Position numbers and translations under genes: made by a program. Under the pieces are notes generated by a model that saw only the letters and a list, made by a program, of their open reading frames with translations, was not told the DNA's origin and searched no databases. Shown in pieces: positions 36,943-46,032 of a stretch of 64,000 nucleotides of DNA. Position 1 is the stretch's first letter; each line of letters opens with the position of its first letter. The DNA comes from Iodobacter fluviatilis (GTDB lineage Bacteria; Pseudomonadota; Gammaproteobacteria; Burkholderiales; Chitinibacteraceae), in the NCBI RefSeq assembly GCF_004194535.1, contig NZ_CP025781.1, positions 3,348,001 to 3,412,000 on the forward strand. The letters are read 5' to 3'.

Positions 36943-37908
36943 ATGCGTGCAGTTATTCAGACCAAGCCATTACTTTCTTTAGGCCACGCAGAGCTGCCCC
37001 ACGTGCAGGCTGGGCAGTTATTGATACAAGTTTATGTCGCCGGGATTAATCGGGCAGATTTAGCCCAAGCTGCAGGGCGCTACCCAGCTCCTGCGGGGGA
37101 TTCGCCCATCTTGGGTTTAGAAGTAGCAGGTGTGATCACTGCGGTGGGTGAGGGCGTGAGTCGTTTTGCTCTGGGAGACGAGGTATTCGGCCTTGTGGGG
37201 GGCGGCGCTTATGCAGAATATTGCATAATAGAATCTAGTCTTGCCATGAAAATACCCGCTGGGCTCTCGTTTACCGATGCAGCCAGCCTACCTGAAGCGT
37301 GGATGACTGCGTGGTTTAATTTGGTGCAAATTGGAGGTCTAAAAGCAGGCCAGCGGGTGCTGATTCATGCGGGGGCCAGTGGCGTAGGGGCTGCAGGTAT
37401 TCAGCTTGCTAAGCATTTAGGTGCTTGGGTTGCCACCACGGCAGGCGGCACTTTGAAAGGTGAGTTTTGCCGCCAGCTTGGGGCTGATCTAGTGGTGGAT
37501 TACCAGCAAGATGATTTTGCCGCCATCGTCAAAGAAGCCGGTGGAGTGGATTTGATTTTGGATGGGGTAGGCGGTGATTATCTCGCTAAAAACCAAGCGT
37601 GCTTGAATATGGATGGGCAGATTGTGTTGATAGGCTTATTACGTGGCATAAGTGCCGAGGCTCATCTTGGTTTACTGCTGATGAAACGCCAGCGCATTAC
37701 CGGCTCCACCCTTAGGGCTCAACCTTTGGGCGTGAAAGTTGAATTAGCTACCGCACTGCGCGAAAAAATACTGCCTTTAATCGCTATTGGTGATTTAAAA
37801 ATAACCATTGATTGCGTTTTTGATTGGGGAAAAGTAGCCGAGGCCCATCAATATATTGCAGAGAATCGTAATCTAGGTAAAGTATTGTTAAGTATGATTG
37901 ATTTTTAA
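36943..37908 (+). CDS. NAD(P)H:quinone oxidoreductase, zinc-independent MDR family
   Basis: The 321-residue medium-chain reductase has NRADLAQAAGRYPAPAGDSPILGLEVAG, GDEVFGLVGGGAYAEYC and the NADP Rossmann motif HAGASGVGAAGIQLAKHLGA near residue 143, as in the PIG3/QOR group. No structural zinc Cys cluster is seen. I use ATG 36943, with AGGTGG 6 bases upstream, rather than the longer frame from 36892. Substrates of such enzymes are quinones or enones. Confidence 0.9.
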   Translation: MRAVIQTKPLLSLGHAELPHVQAGQLLIQVYVAGINRADLAQAAGRYPAPAGDSPILGLEVAGVITAVGEGVSRFALGDEVFGLVGGGAYAEYCIIESSLAMKIPAGLSFTDAASLPEAWMTAWFNLVQIGGLKAGQRVLIHAGASGVGAAGIQLAKHLGAWVATTAGGTLKGEFCRQLGADLVVDYQQDDFAAIVKEAGGVDLILDGVGGDYLAKNQACLNMDGQIVLIGLLRGISAEAHLGLLLMKRQRITGSTLRAQPLGVKVELATALREKILPLIAIGDLKITIDCVFDWGKVAEAHQYIAENRNLGKVLLSMIDF

Positions 37909-38149
37909 TTTTTTTTAAATTTATATAAAAATTATGTGCTTTAAATGATGATTGTTTGATTACATACTAATGTAATAAACGTATTTTTGGTGTTTTAATG
38001 AAATACTCGATAAATTAGAAATACCTATTTGTTTTTTAGGGTTTGATTAATTAATATAATGAATGTTCGCTTGTGCTTTGTTTTAAATTTATGTAAGCAG
38101 AGGTGAGGTTTATTTATCACTTTATAATCAACTTTTAAGGTGAGAATAG

Positions 38150-38644
38150 ATGAATATCTTTAAATCACTGATTGCAGGTGTCATGTTTGCAGCAAGTACG
38201 GCGGTGTTTGCCGCCGCGGCTACGTAAGCCACGTTTGAAGAAGGCGTGGCAACTGGGGGTTTTAAAGTAGTTAAGACCAATAAATATGATTTCTCGATTG
38301 ATTTTGGATCCACATTAAAACAAGGCTATTTGACTTGGTCTATTGTGCAAAACGCATATAATGCGGCAACTAAACCCACAGCAAATGCATCTGTAAGCAT
38401 GTGGCTAGATGGTGTAATGCTTGATTCATTTGCTAATAAAAAAGCTTATGAAAATAGCCTGACATTAGCTACTCTAACTGGTAAGCATTTATTGCAGTTT
38501 CAAACCGGCACCTAAAATGGTTATATTGGTGCAGGCTCCTTTAGTATCGTGCCGGCCATGCCTGTTCCAGAGCCAGAAACCTACACTTTAATGGGGTTGG
38601 GCTTAGTGGGCTTGCTTGTTACCCGCCGTCGTTTGGCTAAATAA
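38150..38644 (+). pseudogene. PEP-CTERM protein interrupted by two in-frame stops
   Basis: One unbroken frame starts MNIFKSLIAGVMFAAST with a signal peptide and ends VPEPETYTLMGLGLVGLL then TRRRLAK, the PEP-CTERM sorting signal (PEP box, hydrophobic helix, Arg cluster). TAA codons occur at 38225-38227 (codon 26) and 38513-38515 (codon 122) with no frameshift. Both could derive from CAA by one C-to-T change. No exosortase is in this window. Such proteins are exported, and their sorting signal is cleaved by exosortase. The gene is probably dead, but the reading frame is otherwise well kept, so loss looks recent. A terminator follows. Confidence 0.75.
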
Positions 38645-38676
38645 TTTTCGCCCTGCGTATTACAGTAAATTGGCAT

Positions 38677-38712
38677 TAAAAAGGCCATCATTTAATTTAG
38701 CGATGGCCTTTA
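38677..38712 (+). terminator. Terminator between the PEP-CTERM pseudogene and the GST pseudogene
   Basis: AAAAGGCCATC / GATGGCCTTT arms with a TTTAATTTAG loop. It lies between converging genes and may serve both. Confidence 0.75.
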
Positions 38713-38738
38713 CCCATTAGCCTAGCCAATTTTCCATA

Positions 38739-39433
38739 TTAATTGCTTTGCATGGCAACATCAGGATGTTGCCAATTGGGCAGTTGGCGTATCGCGCTTA
38801 GCCAGCGGTTAATATTGGGTAAGTCTGCCTCTAAAATGCCGATTTGATCTAGCCAAAATAAATATGCTGAGCAGCTAATGTCTGCAATGCTTGGCCCTGA
38901 TGCCAGCAAAAATTCACGGCCAGCAAGTTTGTCTTCCAGCATGGCCAGATCGGCCATTAGCCGTGCATGTAAATAGGCCATAACCTCGGGCCCTTGCGGG
39001 GCCCAGAGCAGAGCATAGCGGTAATTGGGCGCGCTAAAGCCGATGCGGTTCGCCTCCCAAGATAACCACTCTAGCAGCCTGTCGGACTTAAGACTGATCT
39101 ACTACGGAAAAGCCGGATTTGGCCATATTTCACGCATTTTCTCGTTGAATAGCCAGCTATTCGCCTCAAAAACCCACGAAATCTGTCTCAAACCGGTCTT
39201 TCCCTCGCTACGATCGCTTAAGTCCGACAGGCTGCTAGCACCGCTTGCCGCTCTTCATTTCCTGTGAATTGCCCACTTTGCTGGGCAAGGTAACTTAGAA
39301 TTGCATTCGATTGGCAGAGTACTCTGCCTTGATCGACTAAAATGGGTACTCGCCAAAAGGACTGGCTGTAAGCAGAAGGAATAAGCGGATTTTATAAGAG
39401 TGGCCAGAGTCGGTGCTGCCATAGAGAAGCATA
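38739..39433 (-). pseudogene. Glutathione S-transferase gene disrupted by a MITE and a deletion
   Basis: Reading the minus strand from ATG 39433: MLLYGSTDSGHSYKIRLF (GST N-terminal strand), then a loss of about 20-25 codons with a frame change near 39350, then VPILVDQGRVLCQSNAILSY (thioredoxin-fold end with the SNAI glutathione motif). Next comes the MITE at 39071-39238, and then EWLSWEANRIGF and the C-terminal helical domain to AMQSN. Excising the MITE with one TA rejoins AVL-EW in frame. The C-terminal piece alone (80 residues from 38981) is open but lacks the glutathione site. Confidence 0.85.
39071..39238. mobile_element. 168-bp CTAG-targeted MITE, subtype B, copy 1 (inside GST pseudogene)
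   Basis: Terminal inverted repeats TAGCAGCCTGTCGGACTTA and complement bound a 168-bp element with an interior (GATTTGGCCATATTTCACGC, CGAAATCTGTCTCAAACC) shared with the copy at 57030. Both ends read CTAG. The target, once the element is removed with one TA, restores the GST codons, which shows a TA duplication within CTAG. Confidence 0.9.
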
Positions 39434-39566
39434 AAGCATTGTCCTTAAGGCTTAAGCGGCCATATTGGCGGGCTTACATTAAAAAAAAGGGATTATAGAG
39501 CCTTCTTTTAAGCCGCATGTAATTTTTCAAATACGCCATTTTTGCTTGCAGTGCTACAATCAAGAA

Positions 39567-39887
39567 ATGAAAAAAGTGTGGTTTTTCTTATTGCTAGTGT
39601 CAGTGCTGTCGTTGAATACGGCAGGCTGGCTTGCGTCTGCCGCTAGCACGCCTTGCCACATGTCTCAGTCTCATGGCCCCTGTCAGATGGATTCTGCCAT
39701 GCTGGATATGGCCGACTGCGTACAAGCATGTACTAGCCATTATCCTGCCTTGCCTAATGTGCTTCCTTTTGCTGCTTTTACGGCGATAAAGCCGGTTTTT
39801 AGCGCCGCGCCCGTTCAATTCTTGCCTGATCCTCCCCTTGAATCTCCTTATAAGCCACCTACTCTAGGCGCGATTATTTCGTTCTAG
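39567..39887 (+). CDS. Small secreted Cys/His/Met protein, likely copper-related
   Basis: The protein of about 106 residues begins with a signal MKKVWFFLLLVSVLSLNTAGWLASAAS and carries CHMSQSHGPCQMDSAM then MADCVQACTSH, rich in Cys, His and Met that could bind copper. The C-terminal tail is Pro-rich. It precedes a DUF411 and a multicopper oxidase gene on the same strand, so a periplasmic copper role is likely but not shown. ATG 39567 is chosen because the signal peptide starts there. Confidence 0.65.
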   Translation: MKKVWFFLLLVSVLSLNTAGWLASAASTPCHMSQSHGPCQMDSAMLDMADCVQACTSHYPALPNVLPFAAFTAIKPVFSAAPVQFLPDPPLESPYKPPTLGAIISF

Positions 39888-40040
39888 TTAAGCGCTTTAC
39901 TATCCTTATGCACGAGATGTTTTGCAGGGTGGGTCATACTCGCCCGAATGGCTGTTTGCTCTGTTGGTGAGCAACATCTTTTGTGTATTTTAAATGGGCT
40001 GCTGCACGTCTGTAGCTTGCTGTTTATAAGAGATTTAATC

Positions 40041-40460
40041 ATGAAAAAATTATTCTTAATGCTGTTGGTTCTGCTTGCCCAACCGGCCTTTGCGGCGATC
40101 AATGCCACCCTTTATAAAGATCCTGCTTGTGGCTGCTGCGAGGAGTACGTGAAGTACCTTGAGAAAAATGGCTTTAAAGTAAAAGCTGTTAATAGTAGCG
40201 ACATGTCTACGCTTAAAAAGCAGTATGGCTCGGCGCAATTGGCCAGTTGCCATACCACTCGTATTGGGCAATACACGGTAGAAGGCCATGTGCCGGTGGC
40301 GGCGATTCATAAGTTACTTAAAGAAAAACCGCAAATTGCCGGTATTAGCGCGCCTGGTATGCCGAAAAACTCGCCTGGAATGGGGCCAGAAATCAAAGGT
40401 ACATTAAAGATTTATGAGCTGGGCCAGTCGGCAGAACCTAAACTTTTCTCGATTGAATAG
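40041..40460 (+). CDS. DUF411 periplasmic metal-binding protein
   Basis: The 139-residue protein has a signal peptide (MKKLFLMLLVLLAQPAFA) and the DUF411 pattern YKDPACGCCEEYVKYLEKNGF with C-x-C-C, then LASCHTTRIGQYTVEGHVPVAAI. DUF411 proteins occur with copper/silver resistance genes. It is 5 bases upstream of the multicopper oxidase gene, an evident operon. ATG 40041 fits the signal peptide, and the frame is open further upstream. Confidence 0.85.
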   Translation: MKKLFLMLLVLLAQPAFAAINATLYKDPACGCCEEYVKYLEKNGFKVKAVNSSDMSTLKKQYGSAQLASCHTTRIGQYTVEGHVPVAAIHKLLKEKPQIAGISAPGMPKNSPGMGPEIKGTLKIYELGQSAEPKLFSIE

Positions 40461-40465
40461 GGGCT

Positions 40466-41956
40466 ATGGATATGAATCGCAGACATTTTTTACATGCCAG
40501 CCTTGCATCGGCAGGCTTTGCGCTGATGTCGAAGCCGCTTTGGGCCGCTATGCAGCAGGCGCATAGCCAAATGCCGAGCATACCTTTGAAAATAGCGGCA
40601 GATAATCTACCACTGCTGGCTGCCGATGCGTTGCCAGCTGGCCAGCCCCATGCCGCTTTATATCGCCTGCCTAATCTCAGCTCTAAAAAGGGCATGGTGT
40701 CGGCAACACTAACGGCGGAGCCATATGAAGTAGAGTTGCTGCCGGGTAAAAAGACCACGGTGTGGGCCTATAACCAGCATATTCCTGGCCCGCTGATTGA
40801 GGCTTTTGAGGGGGATATCGTAGAGATTCGCTTTATCAATAAGCTGGCTCAGCCCACTACGGTGCACTGGCACGGCTTGCCGGTGCCATCCGATCAAGAT
40901 GGCAACCCGCAGGATGCGGTGCCGGTGGGGGGCGAGCGGTTGTATCGGTTTAGCTTGCCTAAGGGCTGCGCAGGCACGTATTGGTATCACCCCCATCCGC
41001 ATGGCGATACGGCGGAACAAGTTTATCGCGGTTTAGCCGGGTTGTTTATTGTGCGGGCTAAAGACGATGTGTTGGCGCATCTGCCTGAGCAGCATTTGGT
41101 GATCTCTGATCTAAAACTCGCCGCCGATGGCAGTATTCCAGACAACACTATGAATGACTGGATGAATGGCCGAGAAGGGCAGTTTGTATTGCTTAATGGC
41201 CAGCGCCAGCCGCTGATTAAAGTGGCAGAAGCGCAGCGCTGGCGCATCTGGAACGCCTGCAGCGCCCGTTATCTGCGGCTGGCTTTGCCAGGTAGAAAAA
41301 TCATTCTGCTGGGTTCAGACGGCGGTTTGCTGGAAAAAGCCCAGCAGCTGGATGAGCTATTGCTCGCGCCAGGATCGCGTGCAGAATGGCTAGTCGCTGG
41401 CCCCGAGGCTGAAGTTGATTTAATGGCAATGGCTTACGATAGGCATAAAATGGGGGCGGTAGCGCCTGAGCAAGATATTAAGTTAGCCACCATTCAATTT
41501 ATCCAAAACACGAGTGCCCAATTGCCAGAGCGCTTACGCAGTTTGCCGCCCAAGCGCATCCCTGTGGCTAAAAAGCGGGTGGTTTTTAGCGAAACCATGA
41601 GCATGGAAGGGGGCCAGCATTCGATGCAGTTTTTGGTAAATGGCAAAAGCTATGATATGCAGCGGGTGGATTTTGTCAGCCGAGTAGGGGATACCGAGTT
41701 ATGGGAGATCTTTAACGATTCGCATATGGATCACCCATTTCATATGCATGGTATGCAGTTTGAAATGATAGATAGTACGCTCAAAGGCAAAACCAGCCCC
41801 GCACCATGGCGTGCATTGATTGATACGTTTAATCTGCTACCCCAGCAAAGCGCCCGTATTTTAGTGACGCAGCAACACAAAGGTTTACGCATGTACCACT
41901 GCCATATCTTAGAGCACGAAGGGCAGGGCATGATGGGGCAGGTGTTAGTGAAATAA
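40466..41956 (+). CDS. Multicopper oxidase (CueO/CopA-type)
   Basis: The 496-residue protein has a Tat signal (NRRHFLHASL near residue 4). The copper ligands are HWHG near residue 131, YWYHPHPHG near 171, HPFHMHG near 425, and the type 1/3 site H478-C479-H480, H484 and M489 at the C-terminus. It should oxidise cuprous ions in the periplasm. It follows DUF411 by 5 bases, in a copper-tolerance cluster separate from copA-copZ-csoR. Confidence 0.93.
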   Translation: MDMNRRHFLHASLASAGFALMSKPLWAAMQQAHSQMPSIPLKIAADNLPLLAADALPAGQPHAALYRLPNLSSKKGMVSATLTAEPYEVELLPGKKTTVWAYNQHIPGPLIEAFEGDIVEIRFINKLAQPTTVHWHGLPVPSDQDGNPQDAVPVGGERLYRFSLPKGCAGTYWYHPHPHGDTAEQVYRGLAGLFIVRAKDDVLAHLPEQHLVISDLKLAADGSIPDNTMNDWMNGREGQFVLLNGQRQPLIKVAEAQRWRIWNACSARYLRLALPGRKIILLGSDGGLLEKAQQLDELLLAPGSRAEWLVAGPEAEVDLMAMAYDRHKMGAVAPEQDIKLATIQFIQNTSAQLPERLRSLPPKRIPVAKKRVVFSETMSMEGGQHSMQFLVNGKSYDMQRVDFVSRVGDTELWEIFNDSHMDHPFHMHGMQFEMIDSTLKGKTSPAPWRALIDTFNLLPQQSARILVTQQHKGLRMYHCHILEHEGQGMMGQVLVK

Positions 41957-41973
41957 GCCTAAGGCTAGCAGCG

Positions 41974-42069
41974 ATGTGTCTGGCCTTGGTGCTGAGTTTG
42001 GCGGGTGAGGCGTTGCGGCTGGATGCTTTATCTGCCTATTTGTTGCTAACAACGGGGCTGTTTAAATAG
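41974..42069 (+). CDS. Possible 31-residue membrane peptide
   Basis: ATG 41974 (AAGG about 9 bases upstream) opens a short frame MCLALVLSLAGEALRLDAL and a second hydrophobic stretch, ending TAG at 42067. It lies between the multicopper oxidase and App1-like genes on the same strand. No family is recognised and it may be chance. Confidence 0.25.
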   Translation: MCLALVLSLAGEALRLDALSAYLLLTTGLFK

Positions 42070-42080
42070 GGAGCTTAGGT

Positions 42081-43025
42081 ATGCGTATGTGTAGAGCGGT
42101 TCAGCTTATTGTCATTGCAGTTATCGGCAGTTTTGCCGCGTCAGCGTCCGCCCTGCAAGCTATTGTGGACGATGGCTGGAGTAGCGCTCAGGGCTATCGG
42201 TTTTCTGGCAGATTAACTGAGGATAATCATCAGCCTGCCAAAGCAGGCTCTGGGGCAGTGCAAAGCCTGCACCGTAATACACGGCTGCTTTTTGCCAGCA
42301 GTGCTGAGGGTAAGGTGAGCTGGCAGATTGATGGGGCGCAGTGGCAAAGCCGTGTGGATGATCACGGTTATTGGGAGTTAACCAGTAATCAGCCATTAAT
42401 GTTAAGTAGCGGCTGGCAAAGCATCCGTAGCGATCCTGCTGCAAGTAGCCCCGCCTTTTTGCTGGTGCATGATCCTCGTAATCAATTCGGCATTATTTCT
42501 GATATTGATGACACTATTTTAGTCAGTGAAGTGCCAGACAAAATAAAACTACTCCGTAATAGCCTGACACTTCCACCAGAATCACGCCAAGCGGTGCCGC
42601 AGATGGCCCAAACCTATCGGCAGTTGGCTGAGCGCAATGCCAACCCCGCCGCCTCCCCGATTTTCTATGTTTCAGCGTCTCCAAAGCAGCTTACGGATGG
42701 CATTCGGCGTTTTTTGCAGAAAAACGGCTTCCCACAGGGCATATTGATGCTGAAAGAAATTGGGGACGAAAGCACCGATTCTATTCTTGACCAACGGGCC
42801 TATAAACGCGCGCGCATCACTGCGATCATGCATGATTTTCCTGAGGTGAAATTTGCGCTGGTGGGTGACGATGGTGAATCTGACCCGCAAATCTACGCCG
42901 AAATAGCCCTGCGCTATCCTGAGCAAATCAGCGGTATCTGGATCAGAAAAGTAAAAACCAATGCTTCGCCTTTGCCTGCTGGGCAGAATGATCTTCAGCA
43001 ATTACTAGGGCAACCTTCTTTCTGA
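42081..43025 (+). CDS. App1-type phosphatidate phosphatase (DUF2183), secreted
   Basis: The 314-residue protein has a signal peptide (ending SAL near residue 25), an all-beta N-terminal region, then the HAD-like phosphatase motif DIDDT near residue 142, IFYVSASPKQL near 195, LKEIGDE and LVGDDGESDPQIY near 258. These are the App1/DUF2183 signatures of Mg-dependent phosphatidate phosphatases. An outer-membrane or periplasmic lipid role is inferred. It is followed directly by a MITE. Confidence 0.85.
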   Translation: MRMCRAVQLIVIAVIGSFAASASALQAIVDDGWSSAQGYRFSGRLTEDNHQPAKAGSGAVQSLHRNTRLLFASSAEGKVSWQIDGAQWQSRVDDHGYWELTSNQPLMLSSGWQSIRSDPAASSPAFLLVHDPRNQFGIISDIDDTILVSEVPDKIKLLRNSLTLPPESRQAVPQMAQTYRQLAERNANPAASPIFYVSASPKQLTDGIRRFLQKNGFPQGILMLKEIGDESTDSILDQRAYKRARITAIMHDFPEVKFALVGDDGESDPQIYAEIALRYPEQISGIWIRKVKTNASPLPAGQNDLQQLLGQPSF

Positions 43026-43038
43026 TAAAGGAAATGGC

Positions 43039-43206
43039 CTAGCAGCCTGTCGGACTTAGACGGTCGAAGCGAAAAATCGCATGGTCGAGACCAGATTTTG
43101 CCGGATTTACAGCGCCAATAACGAGTTATTGGTCAAAAATCTGGTGAAATATAGGCCGATCAGGTGATTTTGCAGCTGACTGATGCTAAGTCCGACAGGC
43201 TGCTAG
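43039..43206. mobile_element. 168-bp CTAG-targeted MITE, subtype A, copy 2
   Basis: Same terminal repeats and interior as copy 1 at 17523, in the opposite orientation (the GACGGTCGAAGCG end comes first). Both ends read CTAG. It lies 13 bases after the App1-like stop codon and may act as its terminator through its hairpin. Confidence 0.9.
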
Positions 43207-43221
43207 CCTTGTACCTGCCAC

Positions 43222-44667
43222 TTAATAGGTCTTAACTAGTCTAGCCAAATGGGCAATGTTTGCATCCATTTCTGCGCTTGGAACCTGAGCATAGCCAAGG
43301 ATATAACCATTGCAGGGAAGCGCTGGGCTGATTATGTATGCACTTAAAGGCCTAGCAATCAGCCGCTCGCTGAACGCTTGCTGGCTGATGATTTGATCGG
43401 GGTATTGTGGCTGCAATTTTATTGATAAATGCATGCCGGACGAGCCGCCATAGATAGGCGCAAGGGGGCCAAAATGGCGCGTAATGGCTTCGCTCATGGC
43501 GTCTCTACGCTCGCTGTAAAGCTTACGCATTCGGCGTAAATGGCTGGCAAATTCACCACTGCGAACAAACTCAGCCAAAGCGATCTGCTCTATTTGCCGC
43601 CCGAGTGGATGGCACTGCGCCAACGCCGCTTCCACCGCCTGTGTAAATTGCAGGGGCACCAGCATAAATCCTGTACGCAGCGCGGGGAATAAAGTTTTGC
43701 TAAATGTCCCTAGATAAATCACGGGTGAGTTAGGCACTAAGCCTTGCATGGCCGGTAGGGGTGGGCCATCGCGGCGAAATTCGCTGTCGTAATCGTCTTC
43801 AATAATCAAGGCACCCACCGCTTGTGCTTGGCGGATTAGCATCAGCCGGCGTTCTAAACTTAACACGCTGCCCAGCGGATATTGATGCGATGGGGTGACA
43901 TAAATCAGCCGTGGCGGATGGTTTTGCCAGTCTTTTGGGCTAGGGTTAATGCCATTTTGATCGACGGCAATGCCACGCAGTAAAAGCTGGGCGGTACTAA
44001 AGGCATTGGTGGCCCCTGTATAGCCGGGGTTTTCTATCCAGGCTAAATCGCCGGCATCGGCAAAAAGCCTGGCGCATAAGTCCAAACTATTTTGCGTGCC
44101 ATCAGTAATAAAAACTTGGCTGGCATCACAGACCACTCCTCTTGCTGCGCGTAAGTGCCCCGCAATGGCTTCGCGCAAAGCAGGCTCGCCCGCTGCATGG
44201 CCATAAGCCAGTTGTTCTGGCTTGATATTGCGCCAGCTGCGGGCAATAAGTCGTTGCCAGCGGGCGTGGGGGAAATCCGCTAAAGAAGGCACGCCCGGCG
44301 TAAAGGCGGCCAAGGTATCTGGATCGATAAATGGGGTTTTAAACGCTCGGCCCCGCTGGGATAAGCCTTGCTGTGGTATCTCTGCCTTGCTAGTGGGGAG
44401 GCTTAAGCTAAGCGGGGCAACCAGTGTGCCACGCTGATCCGCACAAACTAAGCCCTCGCTAGCCAGCTGCTCGTAAGCGTAAATCACTGAATTGCGGGCA
44501 ATACCCAGCTCGGCAGAAAGCTGGCGTGTAGCCGGTAAGCGGGTTGCTGCGAGTAACTGCTGGCTTAAAATCGCCGTTCTGAGTGCTTCATAAAGCATAC
44601 GTTGGCGTGAGTAGTTGGCCGCAAGGTGTTGGCGCTGATACTGGGCAAGGATAAGTGCATAATCCAT
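43222..44667 (-). CDS. MocR/PdxR-type regulator with aminotransferase domain
   Basis: The 481-residue protein has a GntR-type winged helix (TRLPATRQLSAELGIARNSVIYAYEQL, beginning near residue 41) fused to a fold-type I aminotransferase domain with ENPGYTGA, IIEDDYDSEFR and the PLP lysine in GTFSKTLFPALRTGF. MocR proteins sense PLP or an amino compound. It is divergent from the flavin-binding gene at 44777, which belongs to a family often regulated by this type. Confidence 0.92.
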   Translation of the reverse strand: MDYALILAQYQRQHLAANYSRQRMLYEALRTAILSQQLLAATRLPATRQLSAELGIARNSVIYAYEQLASEGLVCADQRGTLVAPLSLSLPTSKAEIPQQGLSQRGRAFKTPFIDPDTLAAFTPGVPSLADFPHARWQRLIARSWRNIKPEQLAYGHAAGEPALREAIAGHLRAARGVVCDASQVFITDGTQNSLDLCARLFADAGDLAWIENPGYTGATNAFSTAQLLLRGIAVDQNGINPSPKDWQNHPPRLIYVTPSHQYPLGSVLSLERRLMLIRQAQAVGALIIEDDYDSEFRRDGPPLPAMQGLVPNSPVIYLGTFSKTLFPALRTGFMLVPLQFTQAVEAALAQCHPLGRQIEQIALAEFVRSGEFASHLRRMRKLYSERRDAMSEAITRHFGPLAPIYGGSSGMHLSIKLQPQYPDQIISQQAFSERLIARPLSAYIISPALPCNGYILGYAQVPSAEMDANIAHLARLVKTY

Positions 44668-44776
44668 TCTAATGTGTTGTGGTTCTAAAAAAATGATAAT
44701 AGATGGATCTTATGTGAGAGCCACTACTTTGGCTATGCTGCATGCATCTAAATTGAATCACACAAAGAGAATAATA

Positions 44777-45436
44777 ATGAACGCAGCCCCAAGTAGCCGT
44801 ACCCGCATTCGCCGTATCCCTGAGCTGGCCGTGTATGAGCGTGAGGTTTTGCATGGTATTTTAGATGCGGGCTATCTGTGCCACCTTGCGTTTCAAGATG
44901 AAAACGGCTCGCATTGCATTCCTATGGCGTATTGGCGTATCAATGATGCGCTGTATATTCATGGCTCTAATGGCAGCCGCTTAATGAAGCATTTGTCTAG
45001 CGGAGCAGAGGTCAGTATTGCTATCAGCCATCTTGATGGCTTGGTACTGGCCCGCTCGGCGTTTAATCATTCGATGAATTACCGCTCGGTGGTGATTTAC
45101 GGCAAGTTTGTGACGGTGATTGAAGCGGAGCAAAAAATGGCAGCGCTGGATGCCTTTATGGATAAGCTGGCCCCTGGGCGTAAGAACGAAGTGCGCAGCG
45201 GCAGTAAGCAAGAATTGGGCGCAACCATTGTGCTGAAAATCACCCTTGATGAGGCCGCCGCCAAGGTGCGCAGCGGTGGTGCGGAGGACGATACTAAGGA
45301 TATGCATATCGAGGTATGGGCGGGCGTTTTGCCATTTCAAACCTTGCAAGCTAAACCCGTGCCTAATGAGGATTGCAAAGTGGATGCGCCTCTTTATGTG
45401 GCCTGCTGGCAAGGGGGGAAACAAGGCCAGTCTTAA
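44777..45436 (+). CDS. Pyridoxamine 5'-phosphate oxidase-like flavin-binding protein
   Basis: The 219-residue split-barrel protein starts MNAAPSSRTRIRRIPELAVY and has HCIPMAYWRINDALYIHGSNGSRLMKHL, VLARSAFNHSMNYRSVVIYG and a C-terminal AGVLPFQ. These are hallmarks of the PNPOx-like family 2 with NimA-type FMN binding. It is divergent from a MocR regulator. Whether it handles vitamin B6 or detoxifies a small molecule is unknown. ATG 44777 was preferred to the upstream open frame. Confidence 0.82.
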   Translation: MNAAPSSRTRIRRIPELAVYEREVLHGILDAGYLCHLAFQDENGSHCIPMAYWRINDALYIHGSNGSRLMKHLSSGAEVSIAISHLDGLVLARSAFNHSMNYRSVVIYGKFVTVIEAEQKMAALDAFMDKLAPGRKNEVRSGSKQELGATIVLKITLDEAAAKVRSGGAEDDTKDMHIEVWAGVLPFQTLQAKPVPNEDCKVDAPLYVACWQGGKQGQS

Positions 45437-45484
45437 TTGCCAAAATATTGCAGGAGCTGCTTACTGCTCCTGTTCAAAATATGG

Positions 45485-45880
45485 CGTAGGTAAACAGCGC
45501 TCTTGCTGCGGGTTATGTGGATGCTTTTGCCAGCGTTGGGGTGGTGTGTTTGGCTGCGTTATTGATACTCAATCGCCCAACTTCAGAATTACCCCCCCCT
45601 CTGCTCGAAGTCATAAGTAAGGGCCCTGATCAGATTGCAGGCTCGGCAGTTATTGAATTAAAACCATTGTATCAGCCCATACTCCCAGAAATTAAGCCGC
45701 GCAAGCTGAATCACTGCGGCTTGCATCCGCCATTCCCGCCGCAGATGAGGTAAAGAAAGTGACTGATGCCATTACTGATCTATTAAAAAATGATATGCAG
45801 CAGCTATGGCAACGCTGGTATGAGTAGTACCCTGATTAGAGCTTGCCAGAGGAGATAAAGCAGAAACTATAGCGGCCCAA
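45485..45880 (+). pseudogene. Degraded coding remnant of unknown origin
   Basis: A frame reading NSALAAGYVDAFASVGVVCL and a Pro-rich segment runs to 45753. Around 45715 a second frame takes over (ADEVKKVTDAITDLLKNDM, then LWQRWYE) with TAG codons at each of three places where CAG would give Gln. The first part resembles the last membrane segment of an MFS-type transporter, and the second is unrecognised. No ribosome-binding site. The 45437-46032 stretch otherwise holds no gene. Confidence 0.35.
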
Positions 45881-46032
45881 AAGCCGCTAATGATAGGGGG
45901 AGTAAGGAGGAAGTTGTGCTTTAGTGGGCTGCATAGCCTAGCTGATTCATCTGTAGTGGCAATGTCATAAATATTTATTCAAAATAGAAACTTGCTTGCT
46001 GAGCAGCACTCTTACTCTGATTAATCCTGTGG

